Shown here piece by piece: positions 10,174 to 22,104 of a stretch of 64,000 nucleotides of DNA. The DNA comes from Kalaharituber pfeilii (lineage: Eukaryota > Ascomycota > Pezizomycetes > Pezizales > Pezizaceae), in contig WHUZ01000126.1 in assembly GCA_015179045.1 (NCBI GenBank), positions 62,001 to 126,000 of the forward strand, in the 5' to 3' direction. Position 1 is the stretch's first letter. Each line of letters begins with the position of its first letter. A program made the position numbers and the translations under genes. A model generated the notes under the pieces. That model was not told where the DNA came from and searched no databases. It worked only from the letters and a program-made list of their open reading frames with translations.

Positions 10174-12339
10174 ACCCGATTAACCTCAGGTTGCCAGTTT
10201 GAAACTCGATGCCATTGAACATTGGTTAAATTACCGGACGCTTTCAGAGGGCTGTTTTCACGTTTCATCTTTTCTCAATTTATTCTTACTCCTGTTGTAT
10301 ATTTCCACTTGAGTCTATTGATGGAGGCGATCTTTTGTTGCTTTTGCAAGACCTTGATGACATGTTTCTTGCCTCATTTTATCGTATTATCTTTTTACCT
10401 TATATTGTTGCAGTATGTCTTTCCTTTTAGTCTAGGCTACGTCCTGGTTATTTTCTGACCCCCCAGAGTGCTGCGATGGTACTGGTAAACGGGTAAAGGA
10501 AAGTGATTTCTCATTCAATTTCTTCTTATTTCTATGCAATATCTCCATCTGTTTCTTGGTGCTCAGGATTTTGAATGAGGCTTCAACAAAGAGCTGAAGC
10601 GCCTTTCATTTATTTTTTTCCCCCAGCCATGATCATCCAAAAGTTCTTTCGCACTGGCATTATTGACCTTGCTAAGTCTCAGAGGGTTTGACAATTTTCT
10701 CCTTTTCTCTTTACATTTCTATTTCTCCTTTTCTTTTGAATTATTATTTTTCTCTTCCTTCTTCTATTTTCTTCTTTTGGGACGACTTTGACGACTTTCC
10801 AATGCTCCGGTACGTTCATAGTACACGACCTAGTTCCTTTGAATCCTTGATCTTTTTCTCTCGGTGTGGGTCCTCCTGTTAAAGGGTTGCTTATTATCTT
10901 ACTTCAGTTCTGGGTTCAAGTTTCAAGTCTTCTTCCGTTTCGTCACTCCTGATCTCTTCGTATTCCCGATTTTTTTTTATATTTATTTTTCTTTATATTC
11001 TGATTCTTCCTTTTGGCTATTCTTTATGATTCCAACATTGCCACGGACGGGTCCTTTATTCATTATGATTCACAATTTGTGACTTTTATTTACTTTGATA
11101 TCGAGACTCAAGAGTCTAACGTTCCTTTGTATGTGCGATTGTATGCTCTTCGCCGTCATTATGATCATTGATACTGCGGTCATCATCATCGTCATTGTCA
11201 TCATTTTGTTCATCAGCATGGTCATGGTCAAGCTTCCAACATAATTTTATCGTTGAGATCATTAATCTTTCAATATCAAAATGAGCAGTGATTTCTATCA
11301 TTTTTTTAGACTTCTACATGAGCCACTGCTTATGAGAGATAAAAGCGCGGGGGGGGGGGGGGAGGTTAATACTAAATAGCGATCGGAGAACTTAGCAATC
11401 GATAGGGTTCGATAGACGTAGAGGTTACATTCCTGTATACATATTAATACCGTTTAAATCTCAGCATTCTTGTATTTTCATGCCTATCGTTGCATTTCAC
11501 CTGCACAGTACAATAATATAGCACATCAACGCTTCCAAATCCTCAGAAGCTGTTCTTTTTTTACCTCTTACTCAGGCCTCCTCTGCAAAGCCTAAAATGT
11601 GTGTAGCTCCATCTCATACAGTTCCCCTTCCTATACCTATCCTGGTGGCTCTGGCAGCTACTATGGTCCAACAATTCGCCTTAGCCATACTATACGTGAA
11701 TGGTGGATTAAAACATGTAACTTCTTCTAGATTGAGGAAGATTTCCATTTCTCCATTTTTCTATGGACTCTAAGAAGCGAGGCAGTGATAGACATTTAAG
11801 CACATCAGCAAAAACAATATTTCCGACAGGCGGAAACCCTGCGCCCGCAGCGCGGCAGGCTCGCCACAAGCGCCTACCGCACCCAGCGTATCGAAGAACT
11901 TGCGCCGCCTCCACCCCCAAACACCGCACGCGCAGCCGCCATTCAACCCGCGCAGACATCTAGATCATACCCTTCTGCTGCTGCGGGCGGATGAGGGGCA
12001 TCCTCAGCCCCACCATCCGTGTTGTCTGCGGAGCTGCAACGAGCCGGAATTCCAGACTTGGGCATCCAGCGCGCTCGAGGATTGTGAGCTGGCGAGCACG
12101 GCACCCGGCATGGACGCAAAGACACTACGTCAATTGGGGCGTTGAGTTCCTCCCAGGCGATGCCGATGCTAGTTGCACTCGTGCAGCAGCTGCGGCCGGG
12201 GAGGAAGGGGGGCCAGCACCTGCCGCTGCTCCATCGCGCACCGGCTCCGACGCCGCCGGCACCCTCGCCTCGAACCTCGCCCACCGTGCCGACTTTGCCG
12301 GCCTCGCTCCCTCCCCATCACCATCCCCACCATCCCCAC
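10174..12339. other. T-rich 3' region and spacer
   Basis: 10190-11110 is rich in T/C tracts and probably includes the 3' UTR of the Pub1-like gene. A run of about 15 G occurs at 11349-11363. From 11830 to 12340 the composition turns GC-rich and low-complexity (proline/alanine/histidine frames); this may be the degraded N-terminal part of the pseudogene that follows, but I cannot define it. Confidence 0.4.
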
Positions 12340-13850
12340 GCCCCGAATCCCCCAAGCGCCGCGCGAGACCGCAGCTGCCCCCGAGCAATGGAAGTACCGC
12401 AAGGAGTGGCACCCGCAGCCTAGCCGTAAGCTCATGGACGAGCTGCGGCCCGTCTATAAGCCAGAGTATTACATAGAGGACAGCCTGCGCAGGGTTGTGC
12501 CGTACTATTACCCATATAATACATTTTGCAAGGAGAGGTGGAGGGATATGAAATGGGTCAATAGTTTTGCAAAGGAGTTTAGGGGTCGGCCAGCGGAGTT
12601 TTATGTTTGCTACCCCTTCACCTCCCTTCCCCCTCCCGCTCCTCCCTGTCAGCATAATCTATTGTATATTTGAATACATGTAGCTAACGTCCGCCTCCTT
12701 CCTTGAGCTCGCTAGACAACCATTGCGGATGGCAGAGTCCTCATCAACAGCAAGACGTCATCAAAAACGGTGACATCATTTCCCACTTACTCCACCAGCA
12801 TGAGCCGCCGTGATTGCGAAACCCATCAGCGTCGTCTGTGACGATGACAAGCTTATCTGTGCGTAGATAAGCCTGCTGGAGTTCCCATGCATCCGGCGGG
12901 GAGGTATAACTTCAATAGTGTCATTGATATTATCAAGGTGGACAGGTCAGGGTTTAATCCGTTGCGTAAGTAGCGACGTCCTTCGTAAGTGTGAACGGAG
13001 AAACTGATTGTGCTGTACTTGGGGGTGGACTAGCATGTAAACGCCTCTACCGGCTCACTTCTGGCCTAATGTTAATCGCCAAAACGCCCAATGAAGCCGA
13101 CGAAATTATGGGCCAGCTCAAAACACGCACAATTAAAAAGACGTATCTCGCCCGTGTGAAGGGGCGCTTTCCTGAGTACTTACTATTCCCCCCCCGTTTC
13201 TGACCGTTCAATTTCAACTCTTAACTCCTCTCAGTTGCGATGTCCTCTGCACCGAACCATCCTCTCCATCTCGCCTAAGCTCGGTCTCAACCGTGTCCGC
13301 GCCAATGGTAAATCTGCCCGAACCCTCACCCGCTGCCTCTCGTACCACTGCGAGCCCTCCGCAGACCCGTCCCAGCCCCTGCGCGAGTAATCAATTGTTG
13401 AAGCACAGCCGCTCATCGGCTGCACGTAGCAAATTCGCGTGCACCTCCAATGACTTGGCCATCCGATCACCACTGGCCCCCATCTACAGCAGCGCCAAAG
13501 TCTTCCCGACCAATCTTGGTGCTTTCAACACCTGCAGTGCCGAGGACGTCATTTCACGTCTTCAGAACATGGGAAAAGAAGCACTTGCCATGGCACTCGA
13601 CTACTACGAAGACATGGTCGATAGATACGTGAAACGCAAGGGCGAGGAGATGACAGGGGAGGTGTGTGCCGAGTGCCAGGCGCTGCTGTACTCGGACCCC
13701 GGGGAGCACGAGCTCGGGATATACTTGCATGCGAGAAGATACGAATGCATTGAGGGTGCGTGGGCATATGAGACTGGGGTGCTGGATTGGGTGGGGCCCA
13801 GCAAAGGCGAGGGCGAGGCGGAGAAGGAAGTGGGAGCAATGGGGAGGTAG
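12340..13850 (+). pseudogene. decayed Rib2/Pus9-like tRNA pseudouridine synthase
   Basis: A relic of the RluA-type pseudouridine synthase family that in fungi includes Pus9 and Rib2. Recognisable pieces in order: YYIEDSLRRVVPYYYPYNTF (about 12466-12525), the KNGDIISHLLHQHEPP block, DKPAGVPMHPAGRYNFNSVI (about 12868-12927), an intron 12966-13033, RLYRLTSGLMLIAKT, KKTYLARVKGRFPE, ISPKLGLNRVRANGKSARTL, QIRVHLQ, and a C-terminal YEDMVDRYVKRKGEEMTGEV block with ELGIYLHARRYE. Damage: frameshifts near 12765, 12827 and 12860 (two extra bases before DKPAG) and in-frame stops TAA, TAG and TGA in the 13388-13455 stretch that should read like ExQPLTGRTHQIRVHLQ. The catalytic aspartate of the RLDRLTSG motif is tyrosine (codon 13048-13050). 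The start is not identifiable. It cannot encode an active enzyme; an intact paralogue is presumably elsewhere. Confidence 0.85.
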
Positions 13851-14761
13851 AAGGGGACGGAAAGGGTCAGTTTCAAGTAGTGGTGTCAAGCCCAAGATGG
13901 AGGGTAAAGATGTGGAGACGGAGGGCGTGGGAGTCTCTATCATTGGTCAGGTGGCGCTGGAGTTGGAAGTGTTAATGTAGACGTTGAAGTATTAATATGT
14001 GATGTTGTAGACACTATAGTACTCGATCGACTACTTGCAATAAGCAAATGACACCATACTAATAGCACAAACCATGTTGATATCACTGTATCCTCCATTC
14101 TGTCTGTGTTGAGGAGAGAGAGAAGACCCCGTACTCTTTTCTCTTTACTCCTATATATACTGGTAAGAATGACCCGTGCGGGGACCAACCGCCCCGTTTT
14201 GCAAGGAAGCCAGAACAGGGTTTTCTCTGCTCGCCTGCTGCTGTCTCAGCAGGCAATCTTTGATACTCCAATAGTTTGTAGCTTCGTAATTAAAGAATAC
14301 AATCATGAAAATTCGTGCAAAGACCTAACTGCTAACATAAGGGTAATCAGTACCAAACCACCACAACCAAGCAGCATCAAAAAAAGCGAAACAAAAGTCT
14401 CGAACAAACTTTCTGCTTTCTCTCTTCAGATTTCTATCCTAGATCCATAATAAACCCACCGCTAAGACCAAACTGCCCGCTTCCTTAATGCAATGCAATC
14501 CAATTCGTGTGTCCCGTCCAGCTATCCTTCGTTATCAACACCATCTTGTATGCAAGAGCAATTCAGGCACTTACTACAAGTAAAAGCAGAAACTTGCCAA
14601 TGATTCTGCTACCTGCTGTCCTCCAAATTAAGCAGTATTATACATCTAGCAATAGCCAATTGCCCAAATTTCCCTCGTTTTTTAATGCCTTCTATTCTCG
14701 ACACTCTGGTTCTGATCAAACATAGTGCCCCCTTCCTCCTGACTGCACGACAAGTCTAATT
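13851..14761. other. spacer, no gene seen
   Basis: Ordinary to AT-rich sequence between the convergent ends of the pseudogene and the Cdt2 gene. Nothing recognised. Confidence 0.4.
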
Positions 14762-16913
14762 CTAGTTGCCCTTCTCCGCCCAGCCCCATCCCCACCTTCT
14801 CCCTTCCTCCTCTCCACCCACCCTTAACTCTTCTGCCTTCACACCTTCATCGTCATTCCTCCAACACCTCACCTGCAAATCATCACTGATCGCTACCAGC
14901 TCTCCCCCCACGCTCCATGTCACGTCCGTCACCTCCTTCTCATGCCCTCTGACTAATGCCGTCCCTTTACCCACCTTCAAATAGTTCGCCGCCTGGAGTG
15001 ACCCTCCCGCTTTCTTCTTATTCGACGTTGTGGTCGATTCAGGCCCACCCACAACGGGCCCCCCATCCTCCGGGTGCAAGACCCCACTGCTGTACAAATT
15101 CCCATCCAAATACCTCTCATCTGTTGGAAATACCACTGCAATCCCGTCGCCACTCCCCGTGCCCAGCAGCCCTCCGTCCGGACTAACACTACACTTCACA
15201 TAGAATGTACTCGCGTGGAGTCGCGGGTGGGTATAGCCATGAATCGGGCCCTGGGAGATATGATTCGTCGAGTATGCATACACGATCGAGTCCCTGCACA
15301 TCGCGTACATTCTAGTTCCGTCGGGGGAAAGGGAAAGACAGTTAAGACCGAACGGGCGGTGCCTGGGGCCTTGGTGGTGCGCAGGAGTCGCGGAGCTCTC
15401 AACGGCAAGAGGGTGCTTGCGTTTGGAGTGTGTAGAGCGGATGTCCCAGATTTTGATGCAGCTGTCAAGAGCAAAAATGAGTCAGTAAAAGCTGGAAAAA
15501 AGGTCAGGGAAAATGAAAACATACGAATTCGCCTCACAAGCCGTCGCAATCGTGTTGTCCTTATTGATCATCCACGTTACCGCCGTCACACTCACTTCTG
15601 CCCTGGCGCTCGCCTTCCGTGGCGTTGGCTCAGAATGCGCCAGCAGAATGCTATTGACGGGCTTATGCTCCGTGATATGGTTCCCCAGTGAAGACGGTGT
15701 CCCGACGCAACGTAGATCCCAGATGTGGATATTCCCATCCCGAGAGCATGTAGATAGTATTGAAGGATTCCGTGGGTTGAATGCGGCTTGTTTGACGCTG
15801 CTTCGATGGCCGACGAGGACGTTAGTGCAAGTTTGTGTTGCCACATCAAAGACACGGGCAGTCTGGTCTCCAGAGGCAGTGGCCTAAATATGATAAACAT
15901 TAGATCCTAAGCATTCCAATATTTGACTGCAAAGTGGCTCATATTTCTCACCAATTGATGATCATCTGGCGACCACGAAATATCGAACACTGCATTATCA
16001 TGGCATATTATTCCTAAGTAGACTTTGCTGAAGCCCGGTGCTAGATCCTTTTCTGTTTCCAGTAGCCGGACACCGCCACTTTCATCACCGATCCCAACCA
16101 GTGAGTTCTCTATTACCCTCAATTGTAAGCCATGGTTCTTCGCAAGGTAGGAAAATGGTTTCACATACGATGACAAGCTGCTGCAGTAAATGGTAGTGCC
16201 GGCTTTTGCTCAGGCGTGTACACCAGATGTACGTCCTCTGGCCTCGAGTAAAACCCTTCAACTTCATATCTCCAATCTGTTGTCCTAGTCAGCACCCAAG
16301 TACGAGCCAAAATTTATCTCCCAAATGATATATCATCTCACTACCTACCAAGACAATGATGTCCACCCACTGACCTCGCTCCAGTCATGCTTCCCGACCC
16401 CAACATCCTCATCAACACTCGATTCGCCGTCGTTGGCCTTATTCTCTTTGGCCTCTCTTTCACTACCTTCTCTTCCTTCTTCTCCTCATCTCCGAAAACC
16501 CCCGCTGACTTCTCGCCCGTGCTAGCTTCTGCGAAAAGCTTCTTACCCTTTACCGACTTCGGCATTTCCGCAAAAAGCGGCTCCTTTGAAAAATTCTCCT
16601 TTGTATCTGACGGAAACAGATTCCTCCTTGCCTTCTTCGAAAGCCGATTACTCGGCGAGTCCTCCGGGCTCAGAAGATGCACATTCTTCGCCAAAACCAC
16701 CGCCGACGTGCTTACCGGGGTTGCTGGACTCGCAGCTGCCGTTTGTGGCCCCGATACGTTTCGAGTGGAGCTTGTTGTTGAGACTTCGCCAAGCGGTGCG
16801 CGGGCACGGTGCCGGGGGGTGAAAAACGCGTGGATAGCATTGCGTGTCGATGGCTTGCGTGTTGAGAGGGGCGGAGAGAGCGGCGGTTGGTTTTCGGTGT
16901 TGTTGCTGGCCAT
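14762..16913 (-). CDS. cdt2: Cdt2/DTL WD40 substrate receptor of CRL4 ubiquitin ligase
   Basis: Cdt2 recruits PCNA-bound proteins such as the licensing factor Cdt1 to the Cul4-Ddb1 ubiquitin ligase in S phase. Exons on the minus strand: 16913-16375, 16284-16165, 16117-15952, 15883-15525, 15461-14762, giving about 627 aa. The N-terminal ~175 residues are Ser/Pro-rich and disordered (MASNNTENQPPLSPPLSTRK). WD40 repeats follow: LVGIGDESGGVRLLET, FDISWSPDDHQLATASGDQT, FNPRNPSILSTCSRDGNIHI, TAVTWMINKDNTIATACEAN, CIKIWDIRSTHSK, NCLSLSPDGTRMYAM, SVSPDGGLLGTGSGDG, VTDVTWSVGGELVAISDD. The WD propeller follows the disordered N-terminus, as in fungal Cdt2. Intron 2 (47 nt, 16118-16164) is inferred because it alone joins the frames correctly. 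An MluI cell-cycle box lies 11 bp upstream of the start. Confidence 0.85.
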
Positions 16914-16923
16914 TGCAATGCGG

Positions 16924-16929
16924 ACGCGT
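16924..16929. promoter_or_regulatory. MluI cell-cycle box (ACGCGT) upstream of cdt2
   Basis: ACGCGT lies 11 bp before the Cdt2 start codon, with a CGCGAC close by (16949-16954). A second ACGCGT is at 17668-17673. ACGCGT is the binding site of the MBF/DSC1 G1/S transcription factor, and S. pombe cdt2 is a known MBF target. Function here is inference; the nearer site may lie in the leader. Confidence 0.45.
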
Positions 16930-18553
16930 AAAGTGGATATCTGTCCACGCGACCTGAATGATGCCGATGTGCCGGTAACTTGACACGGGTATACCGACGG
17001 AGAAACGATGAATTGACAAGAGTGGATCCAACGATAAACAGCGGAGAGATGGAGGAGAGGCAAGAAACACCAGGGCAGTGGGAGTGGGGGGGGTATTCAC
17101 AGCAACTAGGACGCACAGTCTAGGATGAGGGAGTCGAGGTTTTGTTTGAGGCTGGCAGAAAAAGGCTTTGGAAAGACGTTCGACGGACTAACCTGAAGTG
17201 TGCATAGGATTGAAGACACACACTGTGGAGGGGGCAGTCGAGGGGGAGGCAAAGGGCAGGGGTGCAGGCCGGTGTCGGGGGCTGCAGGCGCTTCAGTGTC
17301 GGACTGGGGGGAAAGGCTGGGAGTTTTGTTGCTTGGTTCGGGATTTTGTGTGCAAACGCACCAGCGCGTGGGGAGAAAATCAATATGTACGGCATGCATG
17401 CCGAGAGGATCTTATCAATGGCATAAAGTTTATCCTCGAGGCACTTTGTGGTGTTTTGTTTTACTTCAAACATTTTAGATATTTCCACTTTTAGAGTCAA
17501 GTTAGTAGGCTCCCTTGATGTCCCTGAATGACAATGGCGCCATCGTATTTCCCTTTAGCAGACACCTAAACCCAAAAGTCTCGCATTCAAGACGGCAAAC
17601 CTTAAGGTAAAGTAGGACGTTTCTCTTTCTTGTTTCCGAGACTGGTGGCATTCGACTGCGCTCGGGTACGCGTGTGAAGCTTACCAACAACAGCAGGCGT
17701 AACAATGTAAACATGTAAACATGTAAATACGCACACTCATGAGTTCAGTAGTGCCGTGTGCATATCAGATTGATCTGTCCAATGGCAGGGCCGCATATGT
17801 TGCAACTTGCGCTTGCCCTTGCCCACCGCCGATCCCTCTTCCAGGGCCACCAAGCAAGCCATAGCATGTTGGGAACCAATCAGAGCCCACGTCTAAATTG
17901 GGAGAGAGCTGAGACGAAACATGAACTTGACATCATGACAAAGGAACAAGAAACGAACCATCTTTTGGTTTCAAGAGTAGTACGGAGTACGAGAAGGGTT
18001 TTGAAACGCCCTTTCAAATGCAGATGCCACTTCCAAACGAAAGGTTGCTCTGATGCTCAGCCTCCAAAACTGGTTCTGACATCTAAACATCCTACTTGGA
18101 CAAGCCATCTAGTCGCCTGACCAGTATGAGATAACTCTCAAATACAAGAACTAGTACTAGTGGTTAGCATACGTACTTAACGGTCTCAATCAACGGAAGA
18201 ATTAGGAAAAAAAAAAAAAGCTTAAAGCATATTATGCATGCAAACAATGCTGAAGCAGAATAGATAAAAAAAAAACTGGCTTGTAACACCATCCACTCAA
18301 CTGTCGTGTCCCAAACTTTGTGAACGCATATAGCAAACGTTTGCCAAAAATATTGTATGAACCAAACGACGAATCAAACAGGTAGACGCAACAGAAAAAA
18401 GTGTAAACAACCCGCTCATACAATACATGATTTTGTTTACATCCAGCACCTCGCCAGAAGTCTTTCACAATGCCCCTTCTTCCGAGATAAAAAACCATGA
18501 ACTATTGTTCCTTTCGTCTCCCCTGTAGGAGTATGCCCATGTACCTTTGCGGC
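16930..18553. other. cdt2 upstream region and PTC1 downstream region
   Basis: 17200-17350 is GC-rich, then composition falls. Open frames on both strands are short and unlike known families. No RNA gene or repeat was recognised. Confidence 0.4.
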
Positions 18554-19910
18554 TTACTTCGCTGCATCGGCAGCAGCGCCCCTTGCCAACTTTGCGTGAT
18601 CCAGTCTCACAATCATACAACTTAGATTATCAGATGAGAATCTCGAAAGGGCATGATCAACGAGCATTTTACTAGCCAATTGAGGATCGTCTACATCGCG
18701 GACAAGGTCAACGGCTTCTTGATCCGAGCAAACATCCCAAAGCTGCAAGAAATGTTAGCTTTATTATATCCTAAGTATGAGATATACTGACCCCATCACA
18801 AGCAAGCAAGATAAACTCATCATCAGGCTGCAAAACTGTCTCGGTAGTGTATGGATGTCCAGTGACAAGCTCCTTCATGTAACTGTCACCCAATGCCCTT
18901 GTAACCGCAAGAACACCTATAAATTTCATTAGTGGTTTGTAAGTTCCTGAATGAAAACCCAGGGCGCTCTTACCGTTAACGCGGTTATTCAAAATCAGAC
19001 CACCAGCATTAGAGACCCTCCTGCTCTCATTTTCATCACTGCCCTTGTGGTCGTAGCTTAATCTCAATGCTTTCCCATTTCTGCATAAGATAATTCTCGC
19101 ATCGCCAACATTCGCAGTATATAGAACTCTCTGGCGCTCTGTAGGTAACAAAGCCCCAATTGGTGATTTGACACCGTCACCTCCAGATTGCGGCAGATTC
19201 GGACTGAAGCTGCTGACTGGCCTGTCCTCCCATCTCAACACTGCACATACTGCAGTACAACCACTGTTCCTCATAGGCAGCTTTTCCAGTTGGCCATCGC
19301 AGTTGGTGAAGGTAACATCAAGTAACTCGGGTATAGGTGTATCGGGATTCTTCCTAATTGTTTCTTCAAGGACAAGATGAAGCTTTTTACCACACCAGTC
19401 AGCAGCATAGGTTCCTGCATGGCCATCAAAAATAGCAAAATATCCATTATCTGTCTCCGTCATGGTGCCACAATCATCAGTAGATACGCAGATTGATGAT
19501 ACATCAGTTGGTGTAGACATGAAGTTGTATAGGTATGAGTGTGTGTCTTCCATAGTTCTTCGACATTTCCTGTTGCGGTCCTCTGTCACCCCCACTCTAA
19601 AGGTACTATTCGGCCCGGGTCTCGAATCACCGGCTGAATTATTATGGGGAGGAAGTGAAGGAGTTGCCGATTTCGTTTCCGTGGTGCTGGATTTGGTCTG
19701 CTTCTCGTCATTGTCTTTACTGCTGGCAGAATTATTACCTCCTATGCTGGTGCCAAACGAGGAGAGGGAGTTCCTAGCAGAAGCGAGAAGACTCGACGCC
19801 TTCCCTGAGCCGCTGCGACTGTGCCTGGTATCCGTGGGGCTTGAAGGCGTTGCAGTATTGGAGGAGGTCTTTTCTTGTGATACCGTGGGTGACGAATTGT
19901 TACCGAACAT
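18554..19910 (-). CDS. PTC1: Ptc1-type PP2C serine/threonine phosphatase
   Basis: A Mg/Mn-dependent PP2C phosphatase of the Ptc1 branch, which dampens stress MAP-kinase signalling. Exons (minus): 19910-18974, 18916-18792, 18742-18554, about 416 aa. The start at 19910 ([12 protein letters not shown]) is chosen because it begins the Ser-rich leader. The frame stays open upstream to 20207, but that part is translated from a 34-base G-run and is doubtful. All PP2C metal and catalytic motifs are visible in order: [94 protein letters not shown] and [13 protein letters not shown]. The 57-nt first intron is a multiple of three and has no stop, so it can be misread as coding. Confidence 0.9.
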
Positions 19911-20132
19911 CCTGGCGAGGATGCCGCCGGAGCTGGAGTGGGTTCGACGCTTGCCTGCCAGCTTTTTTCTGCGAAGGGCTGACAAGGACGTTTTAATGCT
20001 GTGTGAGGCCAGAGATAGGATGACAGTGTAATTTGGCAGAGAGCGTATTCGAGGCAGAGAAGTTGAGCGGGTTGGGGGGGAGGTCACTTGGAGGAGTCTT
20101 ACAAATGGCCAAAGAACCAGGTTGGGGGTGGT

Positions 20133-20167
<35 letters not shown>

Positions 20168-22104
20168 GGGGTTGGTGCGAGGGCTCGGTGAAGGCTTGTG
20201 GAGGCACAGATTCGAATCTGGCACTGGCCCTTGTAGACCTATCTCTGTAGGTTCCTGTGTTCGTTTCGTTTGTCTTTGCTGGGGGGCAGTTGGGCGCCTA
20301 CTATTATTGGGGCGTCAGAGAGAATGGGTACAGTACTAGTATGTGAATGCCTGGGAGGCAAACAAGTGGCTTAATGAAGTGGCCGTGCCGTCCAGTTACA
20401 GCACCAGCACCACCGCAGCTGAAGTCAAGGGTGTTTCGCTGTGGGGGGGGATGGAGGGGGCCTCGCCGTGGTCAATGACGGGGTCAGCTAGCACGCGGGG
20501 GAGGGAATGGCAGCGAAGGGGGCGGAGGATGTGAGCAGGGCCGGGAGCGGCTTGGGGCTTGGGGGGGCAGTACGGTAATAGGGACCCGTCCCTTCTGCTT
20601 TGTCCCAAGTTTAATCAATGCGGCGGTGACGCGCAAGGCGGGCAGGCGGGCAGGCGTGAACCGGGCAAAGCGCAGTCAGTGTGCGCTCGTTCTTACTGTT
20701 GCTCGGTGAGCTGGGCACGCTACAGTACTGCGTTATTGCCCCGTTGCACACGCATGGTGCATGGGGGGGGGGGTGCATTTGCCTCACGATGCAGTCCCGC
20801 GGTGCTTGAATGCCCAGACGCCCGAGCTGCGAGCCTGGCGGCGTTCGCGCGCAGCCATACCAAGCGCAGCCATACCAGCCGCGCCAGGCAAGCCGGAGCA
20901 GAGGCAGAGGAGGGGCCGACTCGAGCCCCGTCCACAGGTCCAGGGCGCACATTGATCTCAAGCCCACCGCGCGGCCAGTCAGCACCACGGCCCAGCGCTG
21001 CAGCCATCCCGGCTTCCCCCCGTCCCCAGCACCGGCAAGCCAAAGCCCATTCAGCACCACTCGGTCCAAGTTACTGGCACCACTCACCATACTTACTACA
21101 TACACGCATTGCCCCTCGCTATTGGCACGAGGTCAGGACTAAGGGCCCCCAGTCCGTTCACAGCGCTGCAGAATGGAACAAGCTCACTCATCTGCTTGCT
21201 CGCGTGTCTCCCCTTATTCGCATCTAGGTATAACTTCGTCTCCCGCCCACGATGATCCGTGGCTGCGAATGCGACCAAAACAGGTTCCTCCATTTGATGT
21301 CGCCCTTGCAAAAAATAAATTGATAAGTTATTGGATCTACAATTTGACGAGCTGCGTTTTGCCCCCCCCCCATCGTCAAGGCAGGCGCACGCCACTGTGG
21401 CACCCAGCAACATGTTCCTGGACTCCCACAGCTGCACAACTCCCCGTCCCCCCAAGCTATTGCACCCAGCTGCGCTGCTGCCCCCCCGTCGACCCATGCT
21501 TCTCCAACAGGCACACCAGCTACAGTGCTCGAGTACTTCATTGGCAGATTCATTGCCTTACCTGGCACTAAGGTTTTCGGTCACGTCACAATTGGTGCCA
21601 CTTGAGAAAATCCCCCCGAGAAAGGCATCTCAGGCAGCCACACAGCCTTTGTGTACTTGTAAGTCGTCTACATGTCTGAGAGGGTTCTGGGGTTCAGCTT
21701 CATGTAGGGTCCTGTGTGGTTCCCAATCATCTCCCATGGTCCAGCTCTATGATCCAATCTAATGTTCACAAATAACGGCCATCTGAGCTGATGTACATCC
21801 CCCCCCCCCGCAACAGACGTCAATTTTTTTTTTTTTCTCTTCTGGGAAAGGCATTTTAACAGTTCTTCGTATCTTGAAACTTATGCGTTTTGAGGTTTTG
21901 GATCATGGTCTTTCGCTAAGCTTAAAGTGGCGTATACTCAAATCCCAAATTATTACAAGAGGAAATGTATTACTGTACAACTACTTAAGGTCAGGATGTA
22001 TTGGACAGTCAACCTGAATATCTGTTCAGCTATGGTACATATGCTCCAACAGGGCTGAGCTCAATCAATTTCCAAGTTAAAACACAATCAATCGGTGAGA
22101 ACTT
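19911..22104. other. PTC1 upstream region with G-runs and a GC-rich island
   Basis: Contains the 34-base G-run (20133-20166), more runs of 7-10 G or C at 20442, 20763, 21363 and 21800, and a GC-rich stretch 20620-21060. Several 100-220-codon open frames overlap on both strands here; they are compositional artefacts without family similarity that I can see. Confidence 0.4.
20133..20166. repeat. uninterrupted G-run (34 bases)
   Basis: An uninterrupted run of 34 G on the plus strand, about 220 bp upstream of the preferred PTC1 start and on its template side. Its true length is doubtful in any assembly. On the PTC1 sense strand it is poly(C). Confidence 0.85.

Noticed and set aside
16118..16180. 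frameshift in cdt2
   Set aside because: First looked like an indel, but a 47-nt intron (donor GTGAAA, acceptor TTGAG) joins the frames cleanly and gives ..AAACHRMVIENSLVGIGDE..
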